A stretch of DNA of 64,000 nucleotides from Cyanobacterium sp. HL-69 (GTDB lineage Bacteria; Cyanobacteriota; Cyanobacteriia; Cyanobacteriales; Cyanobacteriaceae), in contig CP024912.1 of assembly GCA_002813895.1 (NCBI GenBank), positions 2,046,001-2,110,000 on the forward strand, in the 5' to 3' direction. Positions 54,732 to 64,000 of the stretch are shown one piece after another; position 1 is the first letter of the stretch; each line of letters begins with the position of its first letter. The notes under the pieces were generated by a model that was not told the origin of the DNA, made no database searches, and was given only the letters and a program-made list of their open reading frames with translations. The translations under genes were made by a program, and so were the position numbers.

Positions 54732-55889
54732 CTAACTTGAGATAAGATTTTTGGGCATAGTAAAATAAAAAGTAGATCCTTTATCCAATTCAGATTTTAC
54801 CCATATTTTACCACCATGACGAGAAATTATTTTTTGACATAAAGCTAAACCAATTCCAGTACCTTCATATTCATCCTGACAATGTAATCTTTGGAAGATG
54901 GTAAAAATCTTTTCTTGATACTCTAAACTAATACCAATACCATTGTCTTTTATGTAAAATAACCAATTACTCTCTTGATTTTCAACTCCTATTTTAATTT
55001 CTATTTGTTCATTATTATTAAACTTAAGAGCGTTACTAATTAAATTTAACCATAGGTGGATTAATTGAACTCGATCGCCCTTAATTTCTGGCAATATTTG
55101 CACATCTAATTGTATGTTAATATCTTGATAGGATGGAATTACTAAATCGATACTTTCTTGAACTATTTCGTTAAGATCTACTATAGTAAATTGTCTGCGT
55201 TGTTGACTAACTTTTGATAACCTTAAAAGGTCTTTAATTAAAATCTTCATTTTCTGAGATGATGAGGCAATGTAGGTCAAATATTCCCTTGCCGTCTCCT
55301 CAAATTGAGCAGAATATTCCTCTATTAAAATTTCTGCAAAACTGGTAATAGTTCTTAAAGGCTCTTGCAAATCATGGGATGCCACATAGGCAAATTGTTC
55401 TAATTCTTCATTAGAGCGTTTTAAATCTCGATTGGAGGTAATGAGTTTCGCTTCTATTTTTTTACGCTCTTTAATCTCATTTTCTAGTTGGATATTGATT
55501 TTATTTAATTTCTCTGGACTAGGAAGGGCAAGGGCAAGGGGGATGACAGAAGATAGTTCAAAGGCAGTAAGTAAAGATATTATGGCGCAGAAAATTTTGA
55601 TAATTCCCGATAACCAGTACAAAGGATACCAAAGAGTAACAATAGCCACTAGATGGGTAATACCGCAACTAACAATAAACAAACTAAATAAGATAAATAT
55701 TCTTGAAAAGGGTACATCTTCTCTTTTTTGAACAAAATAAAGTAGTGTAATAGGTATAGAAAAATAGGCGATCGCAATGAGAAGATCTGCCATAACATGA
55801 AAAGAGACTAATTCTGGTTGCCACAAATAACAGTGTCCATGGGGGACATAACCATTACCAGAAAATATTTTTTCCATAAGACTTTGCAT
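54732..55889 (-). CDS. Ethylene-receptor-like (ETR1-type) sensor histidine kinase
   Basis: A 385-residue membrane kinase. Residues 1-115 form three helices like the ethylene-binding domain: H-G-H-C-Y-L-W-Q-P near 17, D-L-L-I-A-I-A-Y-F-S-I-P at 35-46 and F-I-V-S-C-G-I-T-H-L at 71-80. Asp35, Tyr42, Ile45, Pro46, Ile72, Cys75 and His79 match Arabidopsis ETR1 residues 25, 32, 35, 36, 62, 65 and 69 at a constant shift of ten. A short coil leads straight to HisKA with S-H-D-L-Q-E-P-L (His172) and HATPase with T-G-I-G-L-A-L-C. No GAF or PAS lies between, unlike the plant receptors. Senses ethylene or a related small signal by inference. Confidence 0.9.
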   Translation of the reverse strand: MQSLMEKIFSGNGYVPHGHCYLWQPELVSFHVMADLLIAIAYFSIPITLLYFVQKREDVPFSRIFILFSLFIVSCGITHLVAIVTLWYPLYWLSGIIKIFCAIISLLTAFELSSVIPLALALPSPEKLNKINIQLENEIKERKKIEAKLITSNRDLKRSNEELEQFAYVASHDLQEPLRTITSFAEILIEEYSAQFEETAREYLTYIASSSQKMKILIKDLLRLSKVSQQRRQFTIVDLNEIVQESIDLVIPSYQDINIQLDVQILPEIKGDRVQLIHLWLNLISNALKFNNNEQIEIKIGVENQESNWLFYIKDNGIGISLEYQEKIFTIFQRLHCQDEYEGTGIGLALCQKIISRHGGKIWVKSELDKGSTFYFTMPKNLISS

Positions 55890-56361
55890 AGTAATAAATA
55901 GTTAAGGAGTGGTCATAGTCTATTTTCGTTAGATGATCTAGGGAGAGGAATATAATATCGTCATTTAATAGTACAAGAATCGAAATAAATAAAATAGCTC
56001 TAAAGATACAAAATATAAATCAGTATTTGTAACTATAAAAAAAGAGTTTTTTAAAATTTTATTAAAGTTTTGTTAACAGGTTTTGGTCACTAAACCTTAG
56101 TTTTACTAAACTATAGCGAAAATAATTATTAATTTGCTTGAGCAAAAATACGTAATAACCTTATCAGTATATTTATGGGGTAATATCGCAAATTTTTGTA
56201 AAAAAAAACCTCACCACTAAGTGAGGTAAAAAATCAAAATATAAAAATAATGGTTAGGGAGCGCTGAATTCGTAAAGAGAGAAAAGGCAGAAAGAAGTGA
56301 ATTATTATTAAATTTTGATCATCCCATTGTGCCAAAACTCTACTTTTTCAGCATCTCCTCC
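55890..56361. other. Spacer between the kinase gene and ilvD
   Basis: About 470 bases. It holds the ilvD terminator at 56201-56232 and, toward 55890, the presumed kinase promoter. I see no other gene or repeat. Confidence 0.5.
56201..56232 (-). terminator. Rho-independent terminator of ilvD
   Basis: On the minus strand ACCTCAC-ttagtg-GTGAGGT is followed by nine T residues. It lies about 130 bases after the ilvD stop. Confidence 0.8.
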
Positions 56362-58047
56362 TTATTTGCTCTCTAAATCAGTAACAGCGCCAAGACTACT
56401 AGAAGATACTAATTTGGCGTATTTCCCAAGGATACCTCTACGGTAACGAGGTTCGGGGGGTTGCCAATGCTGACGGCGACTATTTAATTCTTCTTCGGGG
56501 ACGTTTATTTGTAATAGTTTTTGTTTGGCATCGATGGTGATGCTGTCTCCTTCCTTCACGAGGGCAATATTTCCACCCACGGCAGCTTCAGGGGCAACGT
56601 GTCCTACGACTAAACCATAAGTACCACCAGAAAAACGTCCATCGGTGATTAAGCCGACTTTGTCGCCTAATCCAGCACCGATAATGGCGGAAGTGGGAGC
56701 TAACATTTCTCGCATACCAGGGCCGCCCACAGGGCCTTCATTACGAACAATTATTACATCTCCAGCAACAATTTTTCCTGCGAGGATGGCATCAAGACAT
56801 TCTTCTTCGGATTCAAATACCCTAGCAGGACCAGTAATAACGGGGTTTTTAACACCGCTAATTTTGGCCACAGAGCCTTCATAGGCAAGGTTTCCTTTAA
56901 GGATAGCAAGGTGTCCTTCTTTGTAGAGGGGGTTATCCCATTGGCGGATAACCTCTTGATTGGTGGGGGGGGTGTCGGGAATGTCTGCCAAAACTTCAGC
57001 GATGGTTTGTCCGCTGATGGTGAGAGCATCCCCATGGAGTAGGCCATTAGCTAGTAACATTTTCATTACTTGAGGGATTCCCCCTGCTTTGTGTAAATCC
57101 ACAGTGACATAGCGTCCTGATGGTTTTAAATCACAAATGACGGGTACTTTTTGACGGATGGTTTCAAAGTCATCGAGGGTTAATTCTACGCCGATGGTAT
57201 TGGCGATCGCCAATAAATGTAGTACAGAATTAGTAGATCCCCCCACCGCCATAATAACGGCGATCGCATTTTCAAAAGCCTTACGGGTGAGTAAATCCTT
57301 CGGTAAAATTTGCTTACGGATAGCATTAACCAAAGCCTCCCCAGATTTCTGGGTACTTTCCACCTTCTCATAATCTTCCGCCGCCATGGTAGAAGAATAA
57401 GGCAAACTCATGCCCATGGCCTCAAAAGCAGAAGACATGGTATTAGCCGTAAACATACCACCACAAGAGCCAGCACCCGGACAAGCATTTTTTTCCACCG
57501 CTGTCAACTGGGCTTCATCTATTTTTCCAGCGCTATACTGCCCTACCGCCTCAAAAGCACTAACTACCGTTAAATCTTCCCCATTGAGACGACCAGGTTT
57601 AATAGTACCACCATAGACAAAGATAGCAGGAATATTCATTCTTGCCATGGCAATCATCGCCCCAGGCATATTTTTATCACAACCACCGATGGCAATTACC
57701 CCATCCAGACTTTGTCCTTTGCATACCGTCTCGATAGAATCCGCAATCACATCCCTAGACACAAGAGAATATTTCATCCCCTCAGTACCCATAGAAATAC
57801 CATCACTAATGGTAATGGTACCAAACATCTGAGGCATTCCTCCCGCCTCCTTGATACTCTTTTGAGCCTCTATGGCAAGATCATTTAAACCCATATTACA
57901 AGGGGTAATAGTGCTATAACCATTAGCAACCCCCACAATAGGCTTAGTAAAATCATTATCACCAAATCCTACCGCCCTGAGCATCGCTCTATTAGGCGCC
58001 CTTTGTACTCCCTTCGTAATCGATTGACTTTTAAGATTCTCTGTCAT
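56362..58047 (-). CDS. ilvD: Dihydroxy-acid dehydratase
   Basis: Iron-sulphur enzyme that dehydrates dihydroxy acids in valine and isoleucine synthesis. Cluster cysteines are in [11 protein letters not shown] near 123 and [11 protein letters not shown] near 191. [11 protein letters not shown] near 268 and [10 protein letters not shown] near 465 are other family motifs. Length 561 is normal. Monocistronic with a late terminator. Confidence 0.96.
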   Translation of the reverse strand: MTENLKSQSITKGVQRAPNRAMLRAVGFGDNDFTKPIVGVANGYSTITPCNMGLNDLAIEAQKSIKEAGGMPQMFGTITISDGISMGTEGMKYSLVSRDVIADSIETVCKGQSLDGVIAIGGCDKNMPGAMIAMARMNIPAIFVYGGTIKPGRLNGEDLTVVSAFEAVGQYSAGKIDEAQLTAVEKNACPGAGSCGGMFTANTMSSAFEAMGMSLPYSSTMAAEDYEKVESTQKSGEALVNAIRKQILPKDLLTRKAFENAIAVIMAVGGSTNSVLHLLAIANTIGVELTLDDFETIRQKVPVICDLKPSGRYVTVDLHKAGGIPQVMKMLLANGLLHGDALTISGQTIAEVLADIPDTPPTNQEVIRQWDNPLYKEGHLAILKGNLAYEGSVAKISGVKNPVITGPARVFESEEECLDAILAGKIVAGDVIIVRNEGPVGGPGMREMLAPTSAIIGAGLGDKVGLITDGRFSGGTYGLVVGHVAPEAAVGGNIALVKEGDSITIDAKQKLLQINVPEEELNSRRQHWQPPEPRYRRGILGKYAKLVSSSSLGAVTDLESK

Positions 58048-58126
58048 TATCTCTAAAAATGTTAGATTGAATACTATTATTTTCTCATGTTCTGAAATAC
58101 AGTCGCTATTTTAGCGGCAATATCTT

Positions 58127-58795
58127 TCAAGACTCTACTCTTGTCTGTCTTAACCGTTGATGAATTTTAGCCAAATACCACATATAATCATCAATTTCAC
58201 ATTTTATCGCTTCGTTGATATGAAAACGAGATTTTTCTATGTTACTAGCAATAGTTTTCCCTACTTCGAGGATAGGAATTTCCCCCCGATGGGCTTCATA
58301 AAACAACCCTAGATATAGATGAGTATAAAGATTATCCCGCAAGGTATTTGTTTTTTCCGAGAGTAACAAATTTTCGGGGGAATAATGACCAGCAAACACC
58401 TGATATATTTTTCTCATCACGGGGCGAGGATCATATTTTACTGGTAAAAGACATTGTTGAGCTTCTTTTATTCCTTCTAATTGGGCAATACAAAGAAAGT
58501 GCCAAATAGTTTCTTCTACATCCTGAGAGTTAACGCTTAAGTCTATTTCAAACTGTCTTGCCCCTTGGGCATATTTACCTAAATAATAATAAGATAAACC
58601 CCTTTGCCAGAGATAGGGGGTTAGTTGAGGGTTTAATTCTTCGGCCTTGTTGTAGTCTCTAAGAGATTCCACCATCCTACCTAGTTTAAAATAGGTCATA
58701 CCACGGTGAATATAATTACGAGCATCGAAGGGGTGAATACGTAATTTTTTATTCTGGCGAATTAATTCCTTTTCTAATTCATAGTTGTTATTCAT
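58127..58795 (-). CDS. TPR-repeat protein
   Basis: A 222-residue soluble helical protein. Residues 15-95 hold about two to three tetratricopeptide repeats: A-R-N-Y-I-H-R-G-M-T-Y-F-K-L-G-R and L-W-Q-R-G-L-S-Y-Y-Y-L-G-K-Y are typical first helices. The rest is helical with the segment L-Y-T-H-L-Y-L-G-L-F-Y-E-A near 155. No signal peptide. TPR proteins mediate protein-protein contacts; the partner is unknown. Monocistronic by position. Confidence 0.8.
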   Translation of the reverse strand: MNNNYELEKELIRQNKKLRIHPFDARNYIHRGMTYFKLGRMVESLRDYNKAEELNPQLTPYLWQRGLSYYYLGKYAQGARQFEIDLSVNSQDVEETIWHFLCIAQLEGIKEAQQCLLPVKYDPRPVMRKIYQVFAGHYSPENLLLSEKTNTLRDNLYTHLYLGLFYEAHRGEIPILEVGKTIASNIEKSRFHINEAIKCEIDDYMWYLAKIHQRLRQTRVES

Positions 58796-59068
58796 TCAAG
58801 TACCTATTTTATAAGGCTTTAGCTTTATCTTTTTTTACTTTTTAAGGGGTAAATATTTACTATAAAAAACACTTTTGACGATCGCACTCTACTTTTTTGA
58901 AAAGAGTTAAAAATAAGGTAAAAAATACAATCTAACCGTTAAAGAGTCTTTTTTAACAATTTAATTAATGATACCGATAAAAATATTGAGAAGATTTACA
59001 TAAATCAGTATATCATTATAAGCAAAATTATTAATATCAACTAGTGTAGTGTTGAGGAGAGCGAAAAA

Positions 59069-60490
59069 GTGAATACCATAGATCTAAACGGCAAACCATT
59101 TCATTTTATCGGCGTTGGTGGTATCGGTATGTCTGCCCTCGCCCATGTGTTGGCAAAAAGAGGTATTCCGATTTCAGGCTCAGATCTCAAATCTACTCAT
59201 ATTACTGAGCGTTTACAGTCCATGGGAGCAAAGGTTTTCTTCACCCAAGAAGCCAGTAACCTAGATCAATTGTACCATCTTCATGGAGCAAAAGCACACA
59301 AAAATCTTCAGGTAGTATGTTCTACTGCCATAAATGAGAATAATTCAGAATATCAAGGGGTAATAGAAAAAGGCTACCCTGTGTTTCATCGCTCTGATTT
59401 ATTAGCCGCCCTCATCAAAGATTATCACAGCATTGCAGTGGCTGGAACCCACGGAAAAACTACCACCAGTAGTATGATTGGTTATATGTTACTTAAGTGT
59501 AAATTAGATCCTACGGTCATTGTGGGCGGTGAAGTGAGCGCTTGGGGAGGTAATGCGAGGTTAGGGGATAGTGATTTATTGGTGGCGGAAGCTGATGAGT
59601 CTGATGGCTCTTTGGTCAAACATTCTCCCGCTATGGGTATCATTACTAATATTGAATTGGATCATCCTGATCATTACAAAGATTTAAGTCAGTTAGTAGA
59701 TATTTTTAATCAATTTAGTTCTCAGTCAGATATAACCATCGCTTGTATTGATTGTCCTGTGGTGAAGGAGAATATTAAAGCTGACATTACCTATAGCATT
59801 AATCCAGACTCTGGCGCAAATTATATCGCCACTAATATTGTTCATAAGCCCGAAGGTTCTCAGGCTCAAGTATGGGAAAATGGGGAATTATTAGGGGATG
59901 TATCTTTGCTATTATCGGGAAATCACAATATTAGTAATGCCCTAAGTGCGATCGCCATTGGACGTAAACTAGGAGTTGATTTTGCTACCATTGCCGAAGC
60001 CCTATCCAGTTTTGACGGGGCAAAAAGACGCTTTGAGTATAGGGGAAAATTTCAGGGGGCTACCCTCATCGATGACTATGCCCACCACCCTAGCGAAATC
60101 CGTTGTACCCTTGAGGCGGCCCGTACCAGACTACCTCAATATGATGCCAGTCGTGTGGTGGCTATTTTTCAGCCCCATCGTTATAGTCGCACCGAGACAT
60201 TTTTAGATGACTTTGCCCAATGTTTTAAGTCTGCAGATGTAGTCATCTTGACAGATGTTTACAGTGCGGGGGAGAAAAATGAAACAGGCATTACTGGACA
60301 GACACTGGCACAAACCATGGAAAAATACCATAATAAAGTGTTGTATCATCCCGAATTGTCTTCTTTGAAAGATTTTCTGACAGATTTTCTTCAACCCCAA
60401 GATTTAACCTTATTCCTAGGGGCAGGAAACCTTAACCAAGTAATACCTCAACTCTTACCCGTTGAGGAAGAATCATTATTGGTGGCCTAA
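59069..60490 (+). CDS. murC: UDP-N-acetylmuramate--L-alanine ligase
   Basis: Adds the first alanine to UDP-MurNAc. The start is GTG at 59069 with GAGGAG ten bases upstream. I-G-V-G-G-I-G-M-S-A-L near 15, the P-loop A-G-T-H-G-K-T-T-T near 130, H-P-D-H-Y near 200 and D-D-Y-A-H-H-P near 338 are classic Mur ligase and MurC motifs. Length 473 is normal. It lies 71 bases upstream of murB on the same strand, the usual cyanobacterial order, and the two are probably co-transcribed. Confidence 0.96.
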   Translation: MNTIDLNGKPFHFIGVGGIGMSALAHVLAKRGIPISGSDLKSTHITERLQSMGAKVFFTQEASNLDQLYHLHGAKAHKNLQVVCSTAINENNSEYQGVIEKGYPVFHRSDLLAALIKDYHSIAVAGTHGKTTTSSMIGYMLLKCKLDPTVIVGGEVSAWGGNARLGDSDLLVAEADESDGSLVKHSPAMGIITNIELDHPDHYKDLSQLVDIFNQFSSQSDITIACIDCPVVKENIKADITYSINPDSGANYIATNIVHKPEGSQAQVWENGELLGDVSLLLSGNHNISNALSAIAIGRKLGVDFATIAEALSSFDGAKRRFEYRGKFQGATLIDDYAHHPSEIRCTLEAARTRLPQYDASRVVAIFQPHRYSRTETFLDDFAQCFKSADVVILTDVYSAGEKNETGITGQTLAQTMEKYHNKVLYHPELSSLKDFLTDFLQPQDLTLFLGAGNLNQVIPQLLPVEEESLLVA

Positions 60491-60561
60491 CTCTTTCCTT
60501 GCCCTTATGGGGCTTTTATCTTCTCCTTTTTTGTAATTTAGCTTAATAATTGTTGTGTAAA

Positions 60562-61503
60562 ATGGCGATCGCACCTAATCAACCCATCTCCGACTCCCTT
60601 ACCAATCCCGTCACCCTCCCTCATACAGACTGCGTAATTCATCAAAAAGTTCACCTTGCCCCCTACACATCCTATCGAGTGGGGGGAAAAGCTCAATGGT
60701 ATGCCGAACCTAAGGCATGGCAAGACATTCAAGAAGTGTTTCATTGGGTTGACAAACAGCAAATTCCTTTTACCTGCCTTGGTAAAGGTTCAAATTTACT
60801 CATTTGTGATGGTGGTATCGAAGGATTAGTCCTCAACACCCGTCACCTCAATCAATACACCGTGGATGAAACTAACCAAACCATTACCGTCGGGGCTGGT
60901 TATTCTTTGCCCAAACTAGCTTGGCAAGTAGCCAAAAAAGGCTGGGAAGGACTGGAGTGGGCAGTGGGCATCCCCGGCACTCTTGGGGGCGCTGTGGTTA
61001 TGAATGCAGGGGCGCATAAGGGCTGTATGGCTGATGTTTTAGTAAAGGCGATCGTTGCTTACCCCGATGGTACTATCAAAGAATTATCAGGCAAAGAATT
61101 ACAATATTCCTATCGCACCTCCAGACTACAAAAAGAATCGGCCCTTGTTTTGAGTGCTACCCTTAAATTAAGTGCCACTTCCACCAGAGAAAGTGTCATG
61201 GAAATCACAGGTAACAATTTTAAACACCGTAAACAAACTCAACCCTACGACAAGCCCAGTTGTGGTAGTGTTTTTCGTAATCCTCAACCCCAAGCTGCGG
61301 GATGGTTAATCGAACAAATTGGCTTAAAAGGCTACCAAATTGGAGGGGCGCAAGTAGCCCATCGCCATGCTAATTTTATTCTTAATGGAGGAAATGCCAC
61401 GGCAGGGGATATTTATAACTTAATTAGCCATGTCCAAGAGCAAGTTCAAAATAGTTGGTCAATTTTGCTTCATCCTGAAGTTAGAATGTTAGGGGAATTT
61501 TAG
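60562..61503 (+). CDS. murB: UDP-N-acetylenolpyruvoylglucosamine reductase
   Basis: FAD enzyme reducing enolpyruvyl-UDP-GlcNAc to UDP-MurNAc, the step before MurC. T-S-Y-R-V-G-G-K-A near 34, L-G-K-G-S-N-L-L near 72, G-I-P-G-T-L-G-G-A near 133 and the catalytic S-C-G-S-V-F-R-N-P near 233 are present. Length 313 is normal for the type I enzyme. ATG 60562 is preferred to a TTG at 60550. Runs on from murC. Confidence 0.96.
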   Translation: MAIAPNQPISDSLTNPVTLPHTDCVIHQKVHLAPYTSYRVGGKAQWYAEPKAWQDIQEVFHWVDKQQIPFTCLGKGSNLLICDGGIEGLVLNTRHLNQYTVDETNQTITVGAGYSLPKLAWQVAKKGWEGLEWAVGIPGTLGGAVVMNAGAHKGCMADVLVKAIVAYPDGTIKELSGKELQYSYRTSRLQKESALVLSATLKLSATSTRESVMEITGNNFKHRKQTQPYDKPSCGSVFRNPQPQAAGWLIEQIGLKGYQIGGAQVAHRHANFILNGGNATAGDIYNLISHVQEQVQNSWSILLHPEVRMLGEF

Positions 61504-61521
61504 TTAATTTTTCAGCGCACC

Positions 61522-63255
61522 CTAAATATTAATAGTCTTTTTTTCCTTACTTGCTTTTTCTAATAAAGAATCAGCGAAGGCGAGGGCTTCGGTGGCAGAA
61601 TGTCCTCCCGTAAGTTCGGCTAATTCGTCACGACGGGCATTTTGTTCGTGAAGGGGGGTAATTTTAACGATGGTACGAATATCTTTGACATCTTTATCCC
61701 CTTTGGTGAGGTGTTTTGATACCCTAAAATGATTATCTGCCATGGCAGCGACGAGGGGTTGATGGGTGACACAGATTACTTGATGTTGTAGGCTTAATTT
61801 ATGTAGTTTATGGGCGATCGCCTGTGCTACTTTTCCTGATACCCCTGCATCAATTTCATCGAAAATAAGGGTTTTGGGATCAACTTGAGTACCCGAAAAA
61901 CAAGACTTGAGAGCCAAAAGAAAACGACTCATTTCCCCCCCTGAAGCTGTCATGGCTAGGGGTTGTAAATCTTCTCCTGGGTTCGGGCTAAAATAATATT
62001 CTATTTGATCACAGCCTGTTATGGTGGGTTTGGTGGGGGTTAAACGACACTCGAATTGTACCTTTTCCATGCCCAAGGGTTTTAACTCTGAGGTGAGTTG
62101 TTTTTCCAGTTTAGAAGCGGCTGCGGTGCGCAGTGCGGTTAATTTTTGGCACAAATCGAGAGTTTTGGTGTTGATTTGCTCATACTCTGCCTCTAACTCC
62201 TCAATGGAGCGCTCATTGCTTTCTAGTTGTACTAATTCTTCTTTTAATCCTTGGTGATATTTAATCACTTCTGCTAAACTAGGACCATATTTGCGACAAA
62301 TACGCTTAAGAGTCCTAATTCTTTCTTCTACCTCCTCCAATCTATCGGGATCTCCTTCTAACGAAGAACCATAGCTATGGATTTGATGTCCAGCTTCGAC
62401 GATTTGATTGAGCGCCCCTTGTACCATTTCCAAAATACTGGTTAACTCTTTATCGTAGTTAGCCATATCAATTAATACGGCTTCAGCTTTGCCCAGAATA
62501 TCAGCGGTGGCATTTTCTTCGGTTTCACTCTGATATAAAAGGTTATAGGCTTGGTAGCTTAACTGTTGTAATTCTACCACGTGGGTAAGGCGATCGCTCT
62601 CTATTTCCAATTGTTCCAACTCATCGGCATCCCTTAGGTGAATACTATTCAACTCCTTAATCTGATGCTTTAGTAAGTCTAACCTTTGCAGTCGTTGTTG
62701 TTCCGATTGACGACGGGCGATGAGGGCTTGATGGGCGTTATCCATTTCCACAAAGGCTTCTGTTACCAGTTTTCTTTGGCTTAACAGTTTTTTACCCCCA
62801 TAAGCATCTAACAAATCCCTTTGGGTAGCCGTGGCGAATAATTCCCCTGTTTCCCCTTGTACCGTAATTTCTAAGAGGCGATCGCGCAGAGCTGTGATAA
62901 CCTGTTTATTAACTATTACCCCATTGACTCGGCTACGGGAGCGAAAATTACCTTTTTTAAACGTCAAATCCCGACTACATATCACCGTGCCATCGTGGAA
63001 AGAATCTAATTCTTGCTCATCCAACCATGCTTCCAAATTAGAATTGCTGTGGAAAGTCGCTTCTACTATGGCCTTTGTTTCCCCATTACGAATCATACGA
63101 TTACTTGCCTTGCCCCCCAACACCACATCAATGGCATCTAAAATAATCGATTTTCCAGCGCCCGTTTCCCCCGTCAAAACGCTTAATCCTTGTCCTAACT
63201 CTAAATCTAAATGATCAACTAAGGCAAAATTATCAATACGAATGGAAATTAACAT
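61522..63255 (-). CDS. recN: DNA repair protein RecN
   Basis: SMC-like ATPase acting early in double-strand break repair. Walker A is G-E-T-G-A-G-K-S-I-I-L near 30; two coiled-coil arms span about 150-370; T-A-S-G-G-E-M-S-R-F near 440 is the signature and L-I-F-D-E-I-D-A-G-V-S-G near 475 is Walker B. Length 577 is typical. It converges with murB, the two stops 18 bases apart. Confidence 0.94.
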   Translation of the reverse strand: MLISIRIDNFALVDHLDLELGQGLSVLTGETGAGKSIILDAIDVVLGGKASNRMIRNGETKAIVEATFHSNSNLEAWLDEQELDSFHDGTVICSRDLTFKKGNFRSRSRVNGVIVNKQVITALRDRLLEITVQGETGELFATATQRDLLDAYGGKKLLSQRKLVTEAFVEMDNAHQALIARRQSEQQRLQRLDLLKHQIKELNSIHLRDADELEQLEIESDRLTHVVELQQLSYQAYNLLYQSETEENATADILGKAEAVLIDMANYDKELTSILEMVQGALNQIVEAGHQIHSYGSSLEGDPDRLEEVEERIRTLKRICRKYGPSLAEVIKYHQGLKEELVQLESNERSIEELEAEYEQINTKTLDLCQKLTALRTAAASKLEKQLTSELKPLGMEKVQFECRLTPTKPTITGCDQIEYYFSPNPGEDLQPLAMTASGGEMSRFLLALKSCFSGTQVDPKTLIFDEIDAGVSGKVAQAIAHKLHKLSLQHQVICVTHQPLVAAMADNHFRVSKHLTKGDKDVKDIRTIVKITPLHEQNARRDELAELTGGHSATEALAFADSLLEKASKEKKTINI

Positions 63256-63400
63256 TAAATTAGATCTACTATTCTATATACATCATAAGGGCGATCGGCA
63301 ATTTCATGATTTTACTCTCATCACCAAGAAAATTCCATATTCAGTTGACGAAACATCGCCCGTATAAGATGATCAAGGAATATTGCAACAAAAATTAACA

Positions 63401-64000
63401 ATGACCAAAAAGTATAACGTATATGGCATGGGTAATGCTCTGGTGGACATGGAGTTTGAAGTCACCCCAGAATTACTCAGCCAACTAAAAATCGATAAAG
63501 GTGTTATGACCTTAATGGACGAAACCCAACAAAAACACATAATAGAACAACTACCACCCCCTTGTAAACAAGCCTGTGGAGGTTCGGCCGCTAACACCTT
63601 AGTCGCCATCAGTCAACTAGGGGCAAAAGGTTTTTACTCTTGCAAAGTAGCCCATGATGATAGCGGTGCATTCTATCTCCAAGACTTACTCGATTGTGGT
63701 TTAGATACCAACCTTAGTCAAGATAACCGCCCAGAAGGCATTACAGGAAAATGTCTCGTATTAGTAACCCCCGATGCCGATCGCACCATGAACACATTTT
63801 TGGGCATTACAGGGGATTTAAGCCAGAATGAATTAAACAAAGAAGCCATCAAAGATTCCCAATATCTCTACATCGAAGGATATTTAGTATCATCCCCTAC
63901 CGCATTACAAAGCGCCATAGAAGCCAAAAAAATAGCCCAAGAAGCGGGGGTAAAAGTAGCCTTTTCTATCTCCGATGCCAACATGGTTAATTTTTTCCGT
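63401..64000 (+). CDS. PfkB-family sugar/adenosine kinase, 5' portion
   Basis: An open frame of 200 codons from ATG 63401 to the window edge without a stop. The start [16 protein letters not shown] and the C-G-G-S-A-A-N-T-L segment near 64 match the PfkB family (ribokinase/adenosine kinase fold); the later catalytic D-x-G-x-G-D is outside the window. The N-terminus resembles adenosine-kinase-like proteins of cyanobacteria more than ribokinase or fructokinase, but the substrate is not certain. Divergent from recN across 145 bases. Confidence 0.85.
   Translation, partial: MTKKYNVYGMGNALVDMEFEVTPELLSQLKIDKGVMTLMDETQQKHIIEQLPPPCKQACGGSAANTLVAISQLGAKGFYSCKVAHDDSGAFYLQDLLDCGLDTNLSQDNRPEGITGKCLVLVTPDADRTMNTFLGITGDLSQNELNKEAIKDSQYLYIEGYLVSSPTALQSAIEAKKIAQEAGVKVAFSISDANMVNFFR

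Noticed and set aside
56362-58047. Several long antisense frames inside ilvD
   Set aside because: They mirror the codon pattern of ilvD, which is unmistakable; no independent support.

Overview
The window is a stretch of core chromosome from an AT-rich cyanobacterium. Evidence for this: many GCGATCGC (HIP1) octamers inside genes, a SasA clock kinase with a KaiB-like N-terminus, an ethylene-receptor-type histidine kinase, the glucosylglycerol-phosphate phosphatase StpA, a cyanobacterial P-II protein with the R-G-S-E-Y T-loop, and several small proteins of types I know only from cyanobacteria. StpA points to a salt-tolerant strain that makes glucosylglycerol. A unicellular Cyanobacterium/Geminocystis-like organism fits, but that placement is inference. 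I see no rRNA operon, insertion sequence, prophage, CRISPR array or plasmid gene.

Layout. 1-6.2 kb: tail of a probable sulfotransferase, a cNMP-binding/degenerate AAA+/polyferredoxin fusion, ACT-malic enzyme, rpsN, an MrpG-like subunit, a lumenal peroxiredoxin and a small TIGR03643-type protein. 6.3-17.8 kb: ribE, cobQ, a secreted pentapeptide protein, sasA, scpA, murE, sufD, sufC, ppa, purM. 18.4-24.9 kb: rlpA behind a long leader, several cyanobacterial unknowns, tRNA-Arg(CCG) and an Fe-type alcohol dehydrogenase. 25-29.6 kb: ddl, a MacB-type permease, mntP, gshB and grxC. 30-38 kb: a one-direction run with a cellulose-synthase-like glycosyltransferase carrying a worn PilZ domain, an ABA4-like membrane protein, an FHA-PAS-pseudoGGDEF protein, stpA and a secreted phosphodiester glycosidase. 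38-50 kb: hemL, a lipid/polysaccharide-type ABC exporter with a GT4 glycosyltransferase, gloB, an LCP cell-wall ligase, rsmD, pirin, glgA, glnB, mrnC and a STAS protein. 50-64 kb: two unknown proteins, amt, an ethylene-receptor-like kinase with a CheY-type regulator, ilvD, a TPR protein, murC-murB, recN and the start of a PfkB-family kinase.

Themes. Envelope building recurs (murE, ddl, murC, murB, rlpA, the LCP protein, the exporter/GT4 pair, the phosphodiester glycosidase and the glucan-synthase-like enzyme). Nitrogen sensing and uptake (glnB, amt) and redox/thiol chemistry (gshB, grxC, gloB, peroxiredoxin, the Fe-S fusion) also recur. Most genes stand alone or in pairs, as is usual in cyanobacteria.

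Most notable observations: (i) two copies of a small cloverleaf-forming palindrome with compensatory base changes, one between genes and one inside the LCP reading frame; (ii) an ethylene-receptor-like kinase retaining all seven residues known to matter for ethylene/copper binding, next to a CheY-like regulator; (iii) a cNMP/AAA+/iron-sulphur membrane fusion whose AAA+ core looks dead; (iv) a neighbourhood in which both a GGDEF and a PilZ domain have lost their key c-di-GMP residues; (v) a STAS-domain gene whose best ribosome-binding site points to an ATT start.
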